Shown here one piece after another: positions 27,287-38,194 of a stretch of 64,000 bases of DNA; within the stretch, counting starts at the first letter, position 1, and each line of letters opens with the position of its first letter. The notes beneath the pieces are model-generated. The model searched no databases and was not told the DNA's origin. It saw only the letters and a program-made list of their open reading frames with translations. Origin of the DNA: Bordetella ansorpii (lineage in GTDB: Bacteria; Pseudomonadota; Gammaproteobacteria; Burkholderiales; Burkholderiaceae_B); assembly GCF_900078705.1 (NCBI RefSeq), contig NZ_FKIF01000010.1, positions 665,428 to 729,427 of the forward strand, written 5' to 3'. Both the position numbers and the translations under genes were made by a program.

Positions 27287-28120
27287 ATGGACAAATCCCT
27301 TTCTATCGCCTTCATCGGCGGCGGCAACATGGCCGCCGCGCTGGCCTCGGGCCTGGCCGATCGTGCCTGCCCGGCGGGCAACCTGCACGTCGTGGACATC
27401 AATGCATCCGGGCATGACGCCTGGCGCGCGCGCGGCGCCACCGTGGCGGCCGCGCCCGACGACACGCTGGCCCGCTGCAAGGTCTGGATCTACGCGGTCA
27501 AGCCGCAGAACATGCGGCAGGCGGTGGCCGACACGCGCCCATGGCTGAACGGCGAGACGCTGGTGATCAGCGTGGCGGCCGGCCTGCGCGCCGACACGCT
27601 GGCCGGCTGGCTGGGCGAGCCGGGCCAGCCCTGGCAGCGCCTGGTGCGCTGCATGCCCAACACGCCGGCGCTGGTCGGCGCGGGCATCACCGGCCTGGCC
27701 GCGCTGCCGGGCGCCAGCCAGGCCGACCGCGACCTCGCCGCGGCGCTGTTGCAATCGGTGGGCGAGGTGGTCTGGGTCGATGACGATGCCGGACTGGACG
27801 CCGTGACCGCCTTGTCGGGCAGCGGCCCGGCCTACGTTTTCCTGTTCCTGGAAGCCCTGATGGCGGGCGGCCGCGCCGTCGGCCTGACCGAGGAACAGTC
27901 GCGCCAGCTGGCGCTGGCCACCTTCTCGGGCGCCACCAGGCTGGCCGCCCAGTCCGACGAACCGCCTTCGGTGCTGCGCGAGCGCGTCACCTCCAAGGGC
28001 GGAACCACCGCCGCCGCGCTGGGCGAGTTCGAGCAGGGCGGTTTCGCGCCGCTGGTCGAGCGCGCCATGCAGGCCGCCGCGCGCCGGTCGCGCGAGCTGG
28101 CCGCGGAGTTCGGCAAGTGA
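27287..28120 (+). CDS. proC: Pyrroline-5-carboxylate reductase
   Basis: 277 residues. It makes proline from 1-pyrroline-5-carboxylate with NAD(P)H in the cytoplasm. An N-terminal Rossmann motif (IAFIGGGNMAAAL), the VRCMPNTPALVGAG block and the C-terminal dimerisation domain signature ALSGSGPAYVFLFLEAL with VTSKGGTT are present. ATG 27287 is chosen at the start of the Rossmann strand; no strong ribosome site is visible. The stop overlaps the next gene's GTG by 4 bp. Confidence 0.96.
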   Translation: MDKSLSIAFIGGGNMAAALASGLADRACPAGNLHVVDINASGHDAWRARGATVAAAPDDTLARCKVWIYAVKPQNMRQAVADTRPWLNGETLVISVAAGLRADTLAGWLGEPGQPWQRLVRCMPNTPALVGAGITGLAALPGASQADRDLAAALLQSVGEVVWVDDDAGLDAVTALSGSGPAYVFLFLEALMAGGRAVGLTEEQSRQLALATFSGATRLAAQSDEPPSVLRERVTSKGGTTAAALGEFEQGGFAPLVERAMQAAARRSRELAAEFGK

Positions 28121-28704
28121 ACCGCACGAATCCCCGCCGCTACGCGCCGATGTCGGCGGGACAGTTCGCCCTGGCGGTGCTGGCCATGGGCGTGGTGGTG
28201 GTGGGGTCGAACATCCTGGTGCAGGTGCCGCTGAACGACTGGCTGACCTGGGGCGGGCTGTCGTATCCGGTGGCCTTCCTGGTCACCGACCTGCTGAACC
28301 GCCGCTTCGGCCCGCGGGCCGCGCGGCGCGTGGCGTGGTGCGGTTTCGCGCTGGCGCTGGCCGTGTCGATGTGGGTGGCCTCGCCGCGCATCGCGCTGGC
28401 CTCGGGGCTGGCGTACCTGTGCGCCCAACTGATCGACATCAAGGTGTTCGACCGCCTGCGCGACCAACGCTGGTGGCGCGCGCCGTTGCTGGCGGGCACG
28501 GCCGGCGCCGTGTTCGATACGGCCGTGTTCTTCAGCGTGGCCTTCGCCGGCTCCGGCCTGCCGTGGCTGACCTGGCTGCTGGGCGATCTGGCCATCAAGC
28601 TGGCCGTCAATCTGGCGATGCTGGCGCCGTTCCGGGCATTGATGTGGAATCTGGCACGGCCTGTAGAGGCACGGCCTGTAGAGGCACGGCCTGTAGAGAG
28701 ATAA
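28117..28704 (+). CDS. VUT/YhhQ-family membrane transporter (queuosine precursor type)
   Basis: 195 residues, GTG start overlapping the proC stop (GTGA). About five to six hydrophobic segments are seen, with SYPVAFLVTDLLNRRFG and LCAQLIDIKVFDRLR, which match the YhhQ/VUT family. E. coli YhhQ imports the queuosine precursors preQ0/preQ1. The C-terminus ends in three in-frame copies of ARPVE encoded by a 15-bp tandem repeat, an odd tail not expected in the family. Confidence 0.85.
   Translation: MNRTNPRRYAPMSAGQFALAVLAMGVVVVGSNILVQVPLNDWLTWGGLSYPVAFLVTDLLNRRFGPRAARRVAWCGFALALAVSMWVASPRIALASGLAYLCAQLIDIKVFDRLRDQRWWRAPLLAGTAGAVFDTAVFFSVAFAGSGLPWLTWLLGDLAIKLAVNLAMLAPFRALMWNLARPVEARPVEARPVER
28654..28698 (+). 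repeat. Three perfect copies of a 15-bp tandem repeat at the end of the VUT gene
   Basis: The unit GCACGGCCTGTAGAG occurs at 28654-28668, 28669-28683 and 28684-28698 with no mismatch, adding ARPVE units just before the stop. The copy number can change without a frameshift, so this is a candidate variable-number locus. Confidence 0.95.
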
Positions 28705-28843
28705 GGCCGTCAAAGTCGCAAGTGTGTGGAGTACACCGCGTAATCCCGGGAATCATGCTCTTCAACCCAGGCGGGTTGTCGATAACTGCACCACATGCAG
28801 GAATGATCCAGTCGCTTCGGGACATGGTGCCCGGCAGTGGCCG

Positions 28844-29203
28844 ATGGAATACACATTCACGCTCAAGTATCAGTTATCGGAGCGGGATTCCGATCACAAT
28901 GACCTTGTCGAACGGCTGGGTGCCATGGGATGTGACGATGCAGTGGGCGTTACGCGGCAGAACATGCGCAAGTTGATGATCAATCACGCAACGAGTTTCC
29001 CGACGCCAGTTCATGAAGGCAGTGCGTCAGTATGGCATTTGGCCGAGGTCATCACCTGGCTGCAGACCCGAGGAAAGTACGAAACCGACGCCTTATTACT
29101 TGAAGTTGCGCTGACCACAATGCAGGTCAACGCCGTCAAGGAAATCCGGATTCGGCCGCTGAAAGATAGGGTCCGCAAAGCGCTGCAAACGATTTTGGCC
29201 TGA
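28844..29203 (+). CDS. Shortened helix-turn-helix DNA-binding protein, probable internal in-frame deletion
   Basis: 119 residues from ATG 28844. The first ~34 residues (YTFTLKYQLSERD, ERLGAMGCDDA) and the last ~85 (VGVTRQNMRKLMINHATSFP, HEGSASVWHLAEVITWLQ, MQVNAVKEIR) resemble a small proteobacterial HTH family. In the members I remember, about 45-50 residues separate GCDDA from the SRQNMRKL HTH. Here they are joined directly without a frameshift. It is either a functional short form or a decayed gene. The ribosome site is weak. No partner gene is evident. Confidence 0.5.
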   Translation: MEYTFTLKYQLSERDSDHNDLVERLGAMGCDDAVGVTRQNMRKLMINHATSFPTPVHEGSASVWHLAEVITWLQTRGKYETDALLLEVALTTMQVNAVKEIRIRPLKDRVRKALQTILA

Positions 29204-29432
29204 TTGAAGTCAAAACAGGCCGCTCTCGGGCCATTCATGCCTGTCCCCGTTTGTTCATCCCGATGAAATATTGGGGATTCCACGCAGTGACACGCACTGG
29301 GGCAGCGAACAGAATACCGGCCACGTTACCGCTATACAAAATAAGCGGGAAATGCCGTATCCCGGAGCCAGAAAATCCTTCCGTTCCGGATCGGGCAGAG
29401 CCGTCCAACCCCTCCCTGCTGGAGAAGTCTGC
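29204..29432 (+). promoter_or_regulatory. Upstream region of livJ copy 2
   Basis: This 229-bp gap is noncoding. A modestly AT-rich stretch near 29328-29345 (CTATACAAAATAAG) could supply a -10 element, but no matching -35 is convincing. It probably holds the promoter of the liv operon. Confidence 0.3.
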
Positions 29433-30548
29433 ATGAAAATCGCGCAACGCTTTACCCCCCTTGCCGTTGCACTGGGCGCCCTGATGCTCGCCGGAAGCGT
29501 CCACGCCGCCGACACCATCAAGATCGGCATTCCGCAACCCATGACCGGCCCGAACACCCAGTATGGCGATCAGATCCAGGCCGGCGCGCTGACCGCGATC
29601 GAGACCATCAACGCCAAGGGCGGCGTCAAGGGCAAGCAGCTCGAACCCATCCTGATCGACGACGGCTGCGAACCGAAGCAGGCCGTGCCGGCCGCCAACC
29701 GCGTGGTCAACTCCGGCGCCAAGTTCGCCGTGGCGCACGCGTGCTCGGGCGTCACCGTGCCCGCCGTCAACGTGTACGAGCAGGAAGGCATCGTCGCCAT
29801 CACCCCGGGCGCGACCTCGCCGCTGGTCACCGACACGACCAAGCCGCACTTCTTCTTCCGCACCATCGGCCGCGACGACCAGCAAGGCCCGTTCGCCGCC
29901 AACTACATCGCCAAGACCATCAAGCCCAAGAAGGTCGCCGTGCTGCACGACAAGCAGACCTACGGTTCGGGCGTGGCCACCCAGGTGAAGAACACGCTGG
30001 AGAAAGACAAGGTCAACATCGCGGTCTTCGAAGGCATCAACGTCGGCGACAGCGACTACTCGGCCGTCATCACCAAGCTGAAGTCGGCGGGCGTCGATTT
30101 CGTCTATTTCGGCGGCTACCACCCCGAACTGGGCCTGCTGCTGCGCCAATCGCGCGAGCAGGGCCTGAACGTGCAGTTCATGGGTCCGGAAGGCACCGCC
30201 AACCAGGATCTGGTGGCCATCGCCGGTCCGGCCATCGACGGCCTGCTGGTCACGCTGCCGGCGGACTTCACCAAGCTGCCGGGCAACGAAAGCGTGGTCA
30301 AGGCCTTCGAAGCCAAGAAGCGCAACCCCGATGGCGCTTTCCAGATGCCCGCCTACGCGGCCGTGCAACTGATCGCCGACGGCATCAACGCCGTAGGCGA
30401 GGATCCCGCCAAGGTGGCCGACTACCTGCACAAGAACACCTTCAATACGGCCATCGGCAAGGTCGAGTACGACGCCAAGGGCGACCTGAAGGATTTCGAA
30501 TTCGCCGTCTACAAGTGGGACAAGGCCGGCAAGAAGACCCAGCTGTAA
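29433..30548 (+). CDS. livJ: Periplasmic branched-chain amino acid-binding protein, copy 2
   Basis: 371 residues. ATG 29433 has GGAG at 29421-29424 and starts a signal peptide (LAVALGALMLAGSVHAA). The mature part (DTIKIGIPQPMTGPNTQYGD; DDGCEPKQAVPAANRVV; FRTIGRDDQQGPFAAN) is closely similar along its whole length to the LivJ copy at 21500-22639, so the two are paralogues. It is the receptor nearest to livHMGF, 288 bp upstream of livH across a hairpin-rich spacer, and it probably feeds that permease. Confidence 0.94.
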   Translation: MKIAQRFTPLAVALGALMLAGSVHAADTIKIGIPQPMTGPNTQYGDQIQAGALTAIETINAKGGVKGKQLEPILIDDGCEPKQAVPAANRVVNSGAKFAVAHACSGVTVPAVNVYEQEGIVAITPGATSPLVTDTTKPHFFFRTIGRDDQQGPFAANYIAKTIKPKKVAVLHDKQTYGSGVATQVKNTLEKDKVNIAVFEGINVGDSDYSAVITKLKSAGVDFVYFGGYHPELGLLLRQSREQGLNVQFMGPEGTANQDLVAIAGPAIDGLLVTLPADFTKLPGNESVVKAFEAKKRNPDGAFQMPAYAAVQLIADGINAVGEDPAKVADYLHKNTFNTAIGKVEYDAKGDLKDFEFAVYKWDKAGKKTQL

Positions 30549-30692
30549 AGCGTTCGCTGTACTATGCGTCGTTTTTCTGCGCAGGCCCCGGGCCATCCGC
30601 CTGGGGTTTGATGTAGTCGAGGTCATCCGGCTCCGGGTCGCACTACCGGGGCCGGAACCATTTTTTGCCGCCGGGCCGCCCCAAGGTGAAAG

Positions 30693-30805
30693 CCGCCCCC
30701 TCCCGGGGGCGCAAGCCAAGGATGCGGCGTGGCGGCAACGATTTGCCACCGCGCCGCACCCAGGCATAAATGGCCCTTGTGCGGGGCCATCGCGCCACAA
30801 AGGGC
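30693..30805 (+). repeat. Cluster of three hairpins between livJ and livH
   Basis: Three stem-loops lie in the 288-bp gap. The first is GCCCCC/GGGGGC at 30695-30710. The second has 15-nt arms at 30724-30738 and 30743-30757, with a CGAT loop, one wobble and one mismatch. The third, with one bulge, is at 30773-30805 (GCCCTTGTG with CACAAAGGGC). The cluster resembles a REP-like or mRNA-stabilising element and could set the receptor-to-permease ratio. Confidence 0.6.
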
Positions 30806-30836
30806 AGCGTGGCGGCATCTGGAGCCATTCCTCCCC

Positions 30837-31762
30837 ATGTCAGATCTGATCCCACAACTTACCCAGCAGTTCTTCAACGGACTGTCCCTGGGTGCGATCT
30901 ACGCGCTGATCGCCATCGGCTACACAATGGTCTACGGCATCATCGGTATGATCAATTTCGCGCACGGCGAGATCTATATGATCGGCGCCTACGTCGGCCT
31001 GGTCACCCTGACCGCCTTCGGCACCGACAGCGGCCTGCCGGTGTATTTCATCATCGCGGCCATGCTGCTGGTGGCCATGGTGGTCACGGGCGTGTATGGC
31101 TACAGCGTCGAGCGCGTGGCGTACCGCCCGGTGCGCGGCAGCCCCCGCCTGGTGGCGCTGATCTCCGCCATCGGCATGTCGATCTTCCTGCAGAACTGGA
31201 TGGCCCTGGGCCAGGGCGCGCGCGACATGGCCGTGCCGGCGCTGCTGTCCGGCGGGGTGTCGATCCCGATGAGCGACGGCTTCGACGTGACGCTGCCGTA
31301 CTCGCGCATCGTCATCATCGTGGTCACCGTGGTGCTGATGGTGGCGCTGACCATGTACATCAAGCATTCGCGCATGGGCCGCGCCTCGCGCGCCTGCTCG
31401 CAGGACATGCACATGGCGGGCCTCCTGGGCATCGACACCAACAAGGTCATTTCCTTCACCTTCATCCTGGGCGCCATGCTGGCGGCGGTGGGCGGCGTGC
31501 TGATCGCCGTCACCATCGGCAAGCTGAACCCGTTCATCGGCTTCATCGCCGGCATCAAGGCGTTCACCGCCGCGGTGCTGGGCGGTATCGGCAGCATTCC
31601 CGGCGCCATGCTGGGCGGCGTGCTGCTGGGCCTGGCCGAGACCTTTGCCGCGGCCTACATCTCGTCGCAGTACAAGGACATCGTGGCCTTCGGTCTGCTG
31701 GTGCTGATCCTGCTGTTCCGTCCGACGGGGCTGCTGGGCAAACCCGAAGTGGAGAAAGTCTG

Positions 31763-31763
<1 letters not shown>
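30837..31763 (+). CDS. livH: Branched-chain amino acid ABC transporter permease LivH
   Basis: 308 residues, hydrophobic throughout, with about eight membrane segments. The signature [20 protein letters not shown] near the N-terminus, NFAHGEIYM, and [20 protein letters not shown] near the C-terminus are typical LivH. It forms the inner-membrane permease with LivM. ATG 30837 gives the conserved [17 protein letters not shown] start. Its TGA overlaps the livM ATG by one base. Confidence 0.95.
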
Positions 31764-33015
<1,252 letters not shown>

Positions 33016-33019
<4 letters not shown>

Positions 33020-33779
33020 GCGAAGCGCTGCTGAAAGTATCCGGCCTGACCATGCGCTTCGGCGGCCTCCTGGCCGTCGACAGCGTGGGCTTCGAGGTCC
33101 GACGCGACGAAGTGTTCGCCATCATCGGCCCCAACGGCGCGGGCAAGACCACGGTGTTCAACTGCGTGGGCGGTTTCTACAAGCCGACCGCGGGCGAGAT
33201 CGTGATGGACGGCAAGTCCATCGCCGGCCAGCCCAGCCACAAGGTGGCCCGCCATGGCCTGGTGCGCACGTTCCAGAACGTGCGGCTGTTCAAGCAGCTG
33301 ACCGTCCTGGAGAACCTGCTGGTGGCCCAGCACACCCAGGTCGAGGCGCGTCTGCTGCCCGGCCTGCTGAAGCTGAAGTCATACCGCCAGTCCGAGGAGG
33401 ACGCCAAGGCGCGCGCCGCCCAATGGCTGGATTTCATGGGCCTGCGCCAGTACGCCAACCGCGAGGCGGGCAACCTGGCCTATGGCCACCAGCGCCGCCT
33501 GGAGATCGCGCGCTGCATGATCACCAAGCCGCGCCTGCTGATGCTGGACGAGCCGGCCGCCGGCCTGAACCCGCAGGAAAAGCGCGACCTGCAATCGCTG
33601 ATCGACCAGTTGCGCCGCGAGTTCGGCGTGGCCGTGCTGCTGATCGAGCACGACATGAGCCTGATCATGGGCATTTCCGATCGTATCCTGGTGATGGAGC
33701 ATGGCAAGCCCATCACGACCGGCACCCCCGAGCAGGTACGCAACGACGAGCGGGTCATCAAGGCGTACCTGGGGGAAGA

Positions 33780-33783
<4 letters not shown>
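33016..33783 (+). CDS. livG: Branched-chain amino acid ABC transporter ATPase LivG
   Basis: 255 residues. Walker [10 protein letters not shown], the LivG-type non-canonical signature [14 protein letters not shown], Walker [14 protein letters not shown] and the switch histidine in [11 protein letters not shown] are intact. It pairs with LivF as the motor of the importer. It overlaps livM and livF by 4 bp (ATGA on both sides). Confidence 0.95.
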
Positions 33784-34484
<701 letters not shown>

Positions 34485-34510
34485 TCGCCCGGGCGCGGCC
34501 GCCGGGCCGC

Positions 34511-34581
34511 AAGGGAATCCGCTGAACGGGCCTGCAGGCGATCGAGCCTTCGGGGCCGTTCACCCGGATTCCCTTTTTTTT
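34511..34581 (+). terminator. Strong rho-independent terminator of the liv operon
   Basis: A long stem starts AAGGGAATCCG and CTGAACGGGCC (34511-34532) and returns as GGCCGTTCA and CGGATTCCC (34554-34573), followed by eight Ts (34574-34581). It ends livF transcription. Confidence 0.93.
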
Positions 34582-34779
34582 CAGGGCTTCGATATCGAGC
34601 GGGAACTGGGCATCACCATCATCAAGCGCAATCGCAGCTTCGAGGGCATCACGCCCGCAGGCGAGCCCGACGGCGTGCGTGCGGGTGCCGCTGGACTACA
34701 GCGACCAGGACAGCGGCACGCCGTCGTACACGTCGATTCCGGTGCGTATCCGGCAATCGGCGGCGTGAGGCGGGCTTGA
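34582..34779 (+). pseudogene. Relic of a LysR-type regulator HTH and unidentified sequence
   Basis: One reading frame from 34582 gives GFDIERELGITIIKRNRSF then EGITPAGE (34585-34665), the recognition-helix end of a LysR winged helix. It has no start codon, no N-terminal helices and no effector domain, and begins right at the T-run of the liv terminator. A different frame just after it reads VPLDYSDQDSGTPSYTSI and ends in TGA near 34769, which also looks protein-like. The stretch appears to be debris from deletion or recombination. No intact gene is present. Confidence 0.5.
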
Positions 34780-34835
34780 GCCAGTCCTGCCAGGCAAGCC
34801 GCCACGACGGCAGGGGGGGGCGCCGCCGAGGCGCG

Positions 34836-35576
34836 TCAGGCGAGGGCGATGCCAGGGCGGCAATGTGCGATGGCCGCCAGCGCCAGCGCATCGATCGAAT
34901 CCGACAGCGGGCCCAGGCCGGCGCGCAACGCATGCGGAATGGCCAGCGGCAATTCGGTGCACCCGAGCACCACGGCGTCGGCGCCACGGTCGCGCAGGAG
35001 GTTCACGCAACGCACCGCCGGTTCGATGGACGCTTCCATCTGGCCCGCCTTGACCGCGCGGATCGCGCCCATGCATTCCCGTTCGACTTCTTCGTCGGTC
35101 GGCACGATGCACTCGTAGCCGGCGGCTTCCAGGTGGCGCTGGTACAGGCCCAGCGCCAGCGTGGCGGTGGTGCCCATCAGGCCGATGCGGCCGCTGGGCA
35201 CGCCCTGGCGCACCAGGTCGTCGATCACCGATTGCACGATGTGCAGCACGGGCACCGACGCGGCGGCGGCCAGTTCGTCGTACCAGAGGTGCGCCGTGTT
35301 GCACGGAATGGCGATGACCTGCGAGCCGGAGGCTTCCAGGAAGCGGATGCCGGCGAGCATGGCCGGCAGCGGGCTCGGGCCGCCCGCCATGTGGGCGGTG
35401 CTGCGGTCCGGGATGCGCGGGTCGTTGCGCAGGATGACGGGGATGTGGGCCTGGTCGTTGGGGGCGGGGGTCAGCGCCGCCACGCGCAGCGCGAACTGCG
35501 CGCCGGCCAGCGGGCCCATGCCGCCCAGGACGCCGAGATAGCCCTCGGCGGCGTTGTCGAAGATCGGTGCGTTCAT
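34836..35576 (-). CDS. Aspartate/glutamate racemase family protein
   Basis: 246 residues. It interconverts L- and D-amino acids without a cofactor, using two cysteines. Both are visible: C92 in IPCNTAH and C206 in LGCTELPL. The N-terminal LGVLGGMGPLAG is the aspartate-racemase signature. It is the third gene of a minus-strand set (Bug receptor, N-acyl-D-amino-acid deacylase, racemase), 43 bp after the deacylase. The context suggests it returns released D-aspartate or D-glutamate to the L-form. No strong ribosome site is seen before ATG 35576. Confidence 0.88.
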   Translation of the reverse strand: MNAPIFDNAAEGYLGVLGGMGPLAGAQFALRVAALTPAPNDQAHIPVILRNDPRIPDRSTAHMAGGPSPLPAMLAGIRFLEASGSQVIAIPCNTAHLWYDELAAAASVPVLHIVQSVIDDLVRQGVPSGRIGLMGTTATLALGLYQRHLEAAGYECIVPTDEEVERECMGAIRAVKAGQMEASIEPAVRCVNLLRDRGADAVVLGCTELPLAIPHALRAGLGPLSDSIDALALAAIAHCRPGIALA

Positions 35577-35619
35577 AAGGGCGGTGATTTTACGCTTGTG
35601 CCTGCTTCTATGCCTGCGC

Positions 35620-37062
35620 CTATGCCGTGGCGCGCGTCAGCACCTGGCCGGGCCGCGCGGCGCCCGTCGACTGGCCGTCCCAGACCTGCTGGCCGTTGAC
35701 CCAGACCGCGTGGATGCCGCGGCTGGCCTGCACCGGCGACTCGAACGTGGCGGCGTCGGTGACGCGCTCGGGGTCCAGCAGCACCAGGTCGGCCTGGTAG
35801 CCCTCGCGCAGCAGGCCGCGCTGCGCCAGGCCGTACTGCTCGGCGGCCAGGCCGGTCATCTTGTGGATGGCCTGTTCCAGCGTCAGCAGTTTCTGCTCGC
35901 GCACCATGCTGCCCAGCACGCGGGTGAAGGTGCCCCATTGGCGGGGGTGCGGATGCGGATCGAAGGGCAGGCCGTCGGAACCGACCATCGTCAGCGGGTG
36001 CTGGAAGATGCGGTTGACGTCGTCCTGGCTCATCAGGAAGTAGATGGCGCCGGCGGGCGCCAGGCGGGCAAGCGTGGCCTCGTCGTCCAGGCCCAGTTCG
36101 GCCATCACGTCGGCGAAGTCGCGGCCGGTGGCCTCGGGATAGCCCTTGGACCACGTCACCATCGTGCGGCTGGCCAGGCGGACCCGGTCCAGGCGCAGCA
36201 TGGTCGAGGTGGCGGGGTAGGGATGGCAATCCAGGCACACGGGTTGGTTCGCGGCGGCGCGGGTGATGATGTCCAGCGTCTCGCGCGAACGGCCATGGTT
36301 GCGTTCGCCAGCCAGCTTGTGGTGCGAGAACACCACGCGGCAATCGAGCGCGCGGCCGATCGCCAGCGCCTCTTCGACGGCGGGGACGATCTGGTCGCTT
36401 TCGTCGCGCAGATGGGTCGCGTAGATGCCCTTGACGCCGCGCAGCGGTTGCCCGACGTCGATGATTTCATCCGTCGGGGCGGCCGCCGCCGGCGGATAGA
36501 AGGTGCCCGTGGACATGCCGAAGGCGCCGGCCCGCAGGGCATCGTCCAGCAGTTGGCGCATGGCGATGCGCTCGGCCTCGTCGGCGGCGCGGCCGGTATC
36601 GGTCATGGCGGCCACGCGCAGCGTGGTGTGGCCGACCAGGGCAATGACGTTGACGGCGGCCGGGGTGGCGCGCAGCGCGTCCATCCAGTCGCCGAAGGTC
36701 TTGAAGCGGAACAGCTCGGCGGGGCCGAGCAGGTCCAGGGGCTGGGGCACCGGCGCCGTCACGGCGGGCGCCAGGCTGATGCCGCAGTTGCCGGTCACCA
36801 CGGTGGTGATGCCCTGCGACACCTTGGGCAGCATGTCGGGATGCGCCAGCAGGTAGCCGTCATCGTGGGTGTGCGAATCGATGAAGCCGGGCGCGAGCAC
36901 TTGCCCGCTTCCATCGATCACCGGCACGTCCGGCGGTAAGTCGAACGTGCCGATACGGGCGATGCGTCCGTCCGACACGGCCAGGTCGGCCCGGCGCGCG
37001 GGCGCGCCGGTGCCGTCGACCAGCATGGCGCCGGTCACGATGAAGTCTGCCTCCAGCCGCAT
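35620..37062 (-). CDS. N-acyl-D-amino-acid deacylase
   Basis: 480 residues, amidohydrolase superfamily. It hydrolyses N-acyl-D-amino acids to D-amino acid and carboxylate, with zinc. The first metal site is DSHTHDDG (H64, H66), and the bridging cysteine fits GNCGISLAP (C93), which is characteristic of D-aminoacylases. CHPYPATST and VFSHHKLAG provide further histidines. It lies 15 bp downstream of the Bug receptor and 43 bp upstream of the racemase, so the three form one operon. Confidence 0.9.
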   Translation of the reverse strand: MRLEADFIVTGAMLVDGTGAPARRADLAVSDGRIARIGTFDLPPDVPVIDGSGQVLAPGFIDSHTHDDGYLLAHPDMLPKVSQGITTVVTGNCGISLAPAVTAPVPQPLDLLGPAELFRFKTFGDWMDALRATPAAVNVIALVGHTTLRVAAMTDTGRAADEAERIAMRQLLDDALRAGAFGMSTGTFYPPAAAAPTDEIIDVGQPLRGVKGIYATHLRDESDQIVPAVEEALAIGRALDCRVVFSHHKLAGERNHGRSRETLDIITRAAANQPVCLDCHPYPATSTMLRLDRVRLASRTMVTWSKGYPEATGRDFADVMAELGLDDEATLARLAPAGAIYFLMSQDDVNRIFQHPLTMVGSDGLPFDPHPHPRQWGTFTRVLGSMVREQKLLTLEQAIHKMTGLAAEQYGLAQRGLLREGYQADLVLLDPERVTDAATFESPVQASRGIHAVWVNGQQVWDGQSTGAARPGQVLTRATA

Positions 37063-37077
37063 GGTCTTCTTGTGTCC

Positions 37078-38064
37078 TCAGTCCAGCTTTTCGATCTTGG
37101 CTTCGTCGATGATGCGCGCCCACTTGGCCGTTTCGTCGTTCATCAGCTTGGCGAACGCTTCCGGCGTGCCGCCGGCGGGTTCGGCGCCCAGGGCTTCCAG
37201 GCCGTCGAGCACGGCCTTTTCCTTCAGGGCCTTCTGTATGGCGGCGTTCAGCGTGGCGATGCGGTCCGCCGGCGTGCCCTTGGGAGCGACGACGCCGCCC
37301 CAGGCCACGGTTTCATAGCCCTTCAGGCCGGCTTCGTCCAGGGTCGGCACGTCGGGCAGCAGGGCCAGGCGCTTCAGGCTGCTGACGCCCAGGGCGCGCA
37401 GCTTGCCGCTCTTGACCAGGGGCAGGGCTTCGGACGTGTTCGAGAACATGAAGTCCAGGCGGCCGCCCATCAGGTCCTGCAGCGCGGCGGGGCCGCCGTT
37501 GTACGGAATGAACATGACATCAACCTTGGCCATGCTCTTGAACAGTTCGCCGCCCATGTGGCCGGTGGTGCCCACGCCCGAGGCGCCGTAGGACATCAGG
37601 CCGGGCTTTTCCTTGGCGCGGTCGATCAGGTCCCGCACGCTCTTGACGGGCGAATCCGCGGGCACGATCAGCACGTTGTACAGGTTGAACAGGTGGGCGA
37701 CGGGCATCAGGTCGGCGTCGACGTCGTAGGGCAGCTTCTTGAACAGCGAGCGGTTCACGGCCAGCGTGTTGATGTTGCCGTAGCCGATCGTGTAGCCGTC
37801 GGCGGCGGCGCGCTTGATCTGCATGATGCCGATGTTGCCCGCGGCGCCCGGCTTGTTCTCGACCACGAAGGTGGCCTTCAGGTCCTTGGACAGCTGGGTG
37901 GTGAACAGACGCGACAGCACGTCGGGCGAGCCGCCGGCGGCCGACGGCACGATGAACGTGACCGGCTTGCTGGGATAGGCTTCCTGGGCCTGGGCGCCCG
38001 TGGCGGCGAGAACGCCGACGACGGCCAGCGCCGTCAGGCCGCGCTTGAAAAATCGATGCATCAT
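37078..38064 (-). CDS. Bug/TctC-family periplasmic receptor
   Basis: 328 residues from ATG 38064, preceded by AAGGGGAAG. Signal peptide (LTALAVVGVLAATGAQAQ), then YPSKPVTFIVPSAAGGSPD, the family fingerprint, and KPGAAGNIG. Bug receptors are greatly expanded in Bordetella and relatives and bind small carboxylates or amides. Some work without a dedicated TctAB permease, and none is seen here. The operon suggests a ligand such as an acylated or free D-amino acid; that ligand is inferred. Confidence 0.92.
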   Translation of the reverse strand: MMHRFFKRGLTALAVVGVLAATGAQAQEAYPSKPVTFIVPSAAGGSPDVLSRLFTTQLSKDLKATFVVENKPGAAGNIGIMQIKRAAADGYTIGYGNINTLAVNRSLFKKLPYDVDADLMPVAHLFNLYNVLIVPADSPVKSVRDLIDRAKEKPGLMSYGASGVGTTGHMGGELFKSMAKVDVMFIPYNGGPAALQDLMGGRLDFMFSNTSEALPLVKSGKLRALGVSSLKRLALLPDVPTLDEAGLKGYETVAWGGVVAPKGTPADRIATLNAAIQKALKEKAVLDGLEALGAEPAGGTPEAFAKLMNDETAKWARIIDEAKIEKLD

Positions 38065-38194
38065 GTGTGCTTCCCCTTGGAAATGTTGCAGTGCGAAGAA
38101 GCGCAGGTTATCACCGGGCTTGTTTGGGCGATTATCGAAAAATGTATAAAACCTATAATCCCGGGTTATCGATGCAATCAAAAGGAAATCAGGG
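38065..38194. promoter_or_regulatory. Divergent LysR/Bug promoter region
   Basis: 130 bp between the divergent genes with an AT-rich core (38130-38160). A perfect TATAAT lies at 38154-38159 on the plus strand for the LysR gene, with no good -35. TATA-AAACC-TATA at 38145-38157 gives local dyad symmetry that a LysR protein could use. Divergent layout is typical for a LysR protein controlling the neighbouring operon. Confidence 0.45.
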
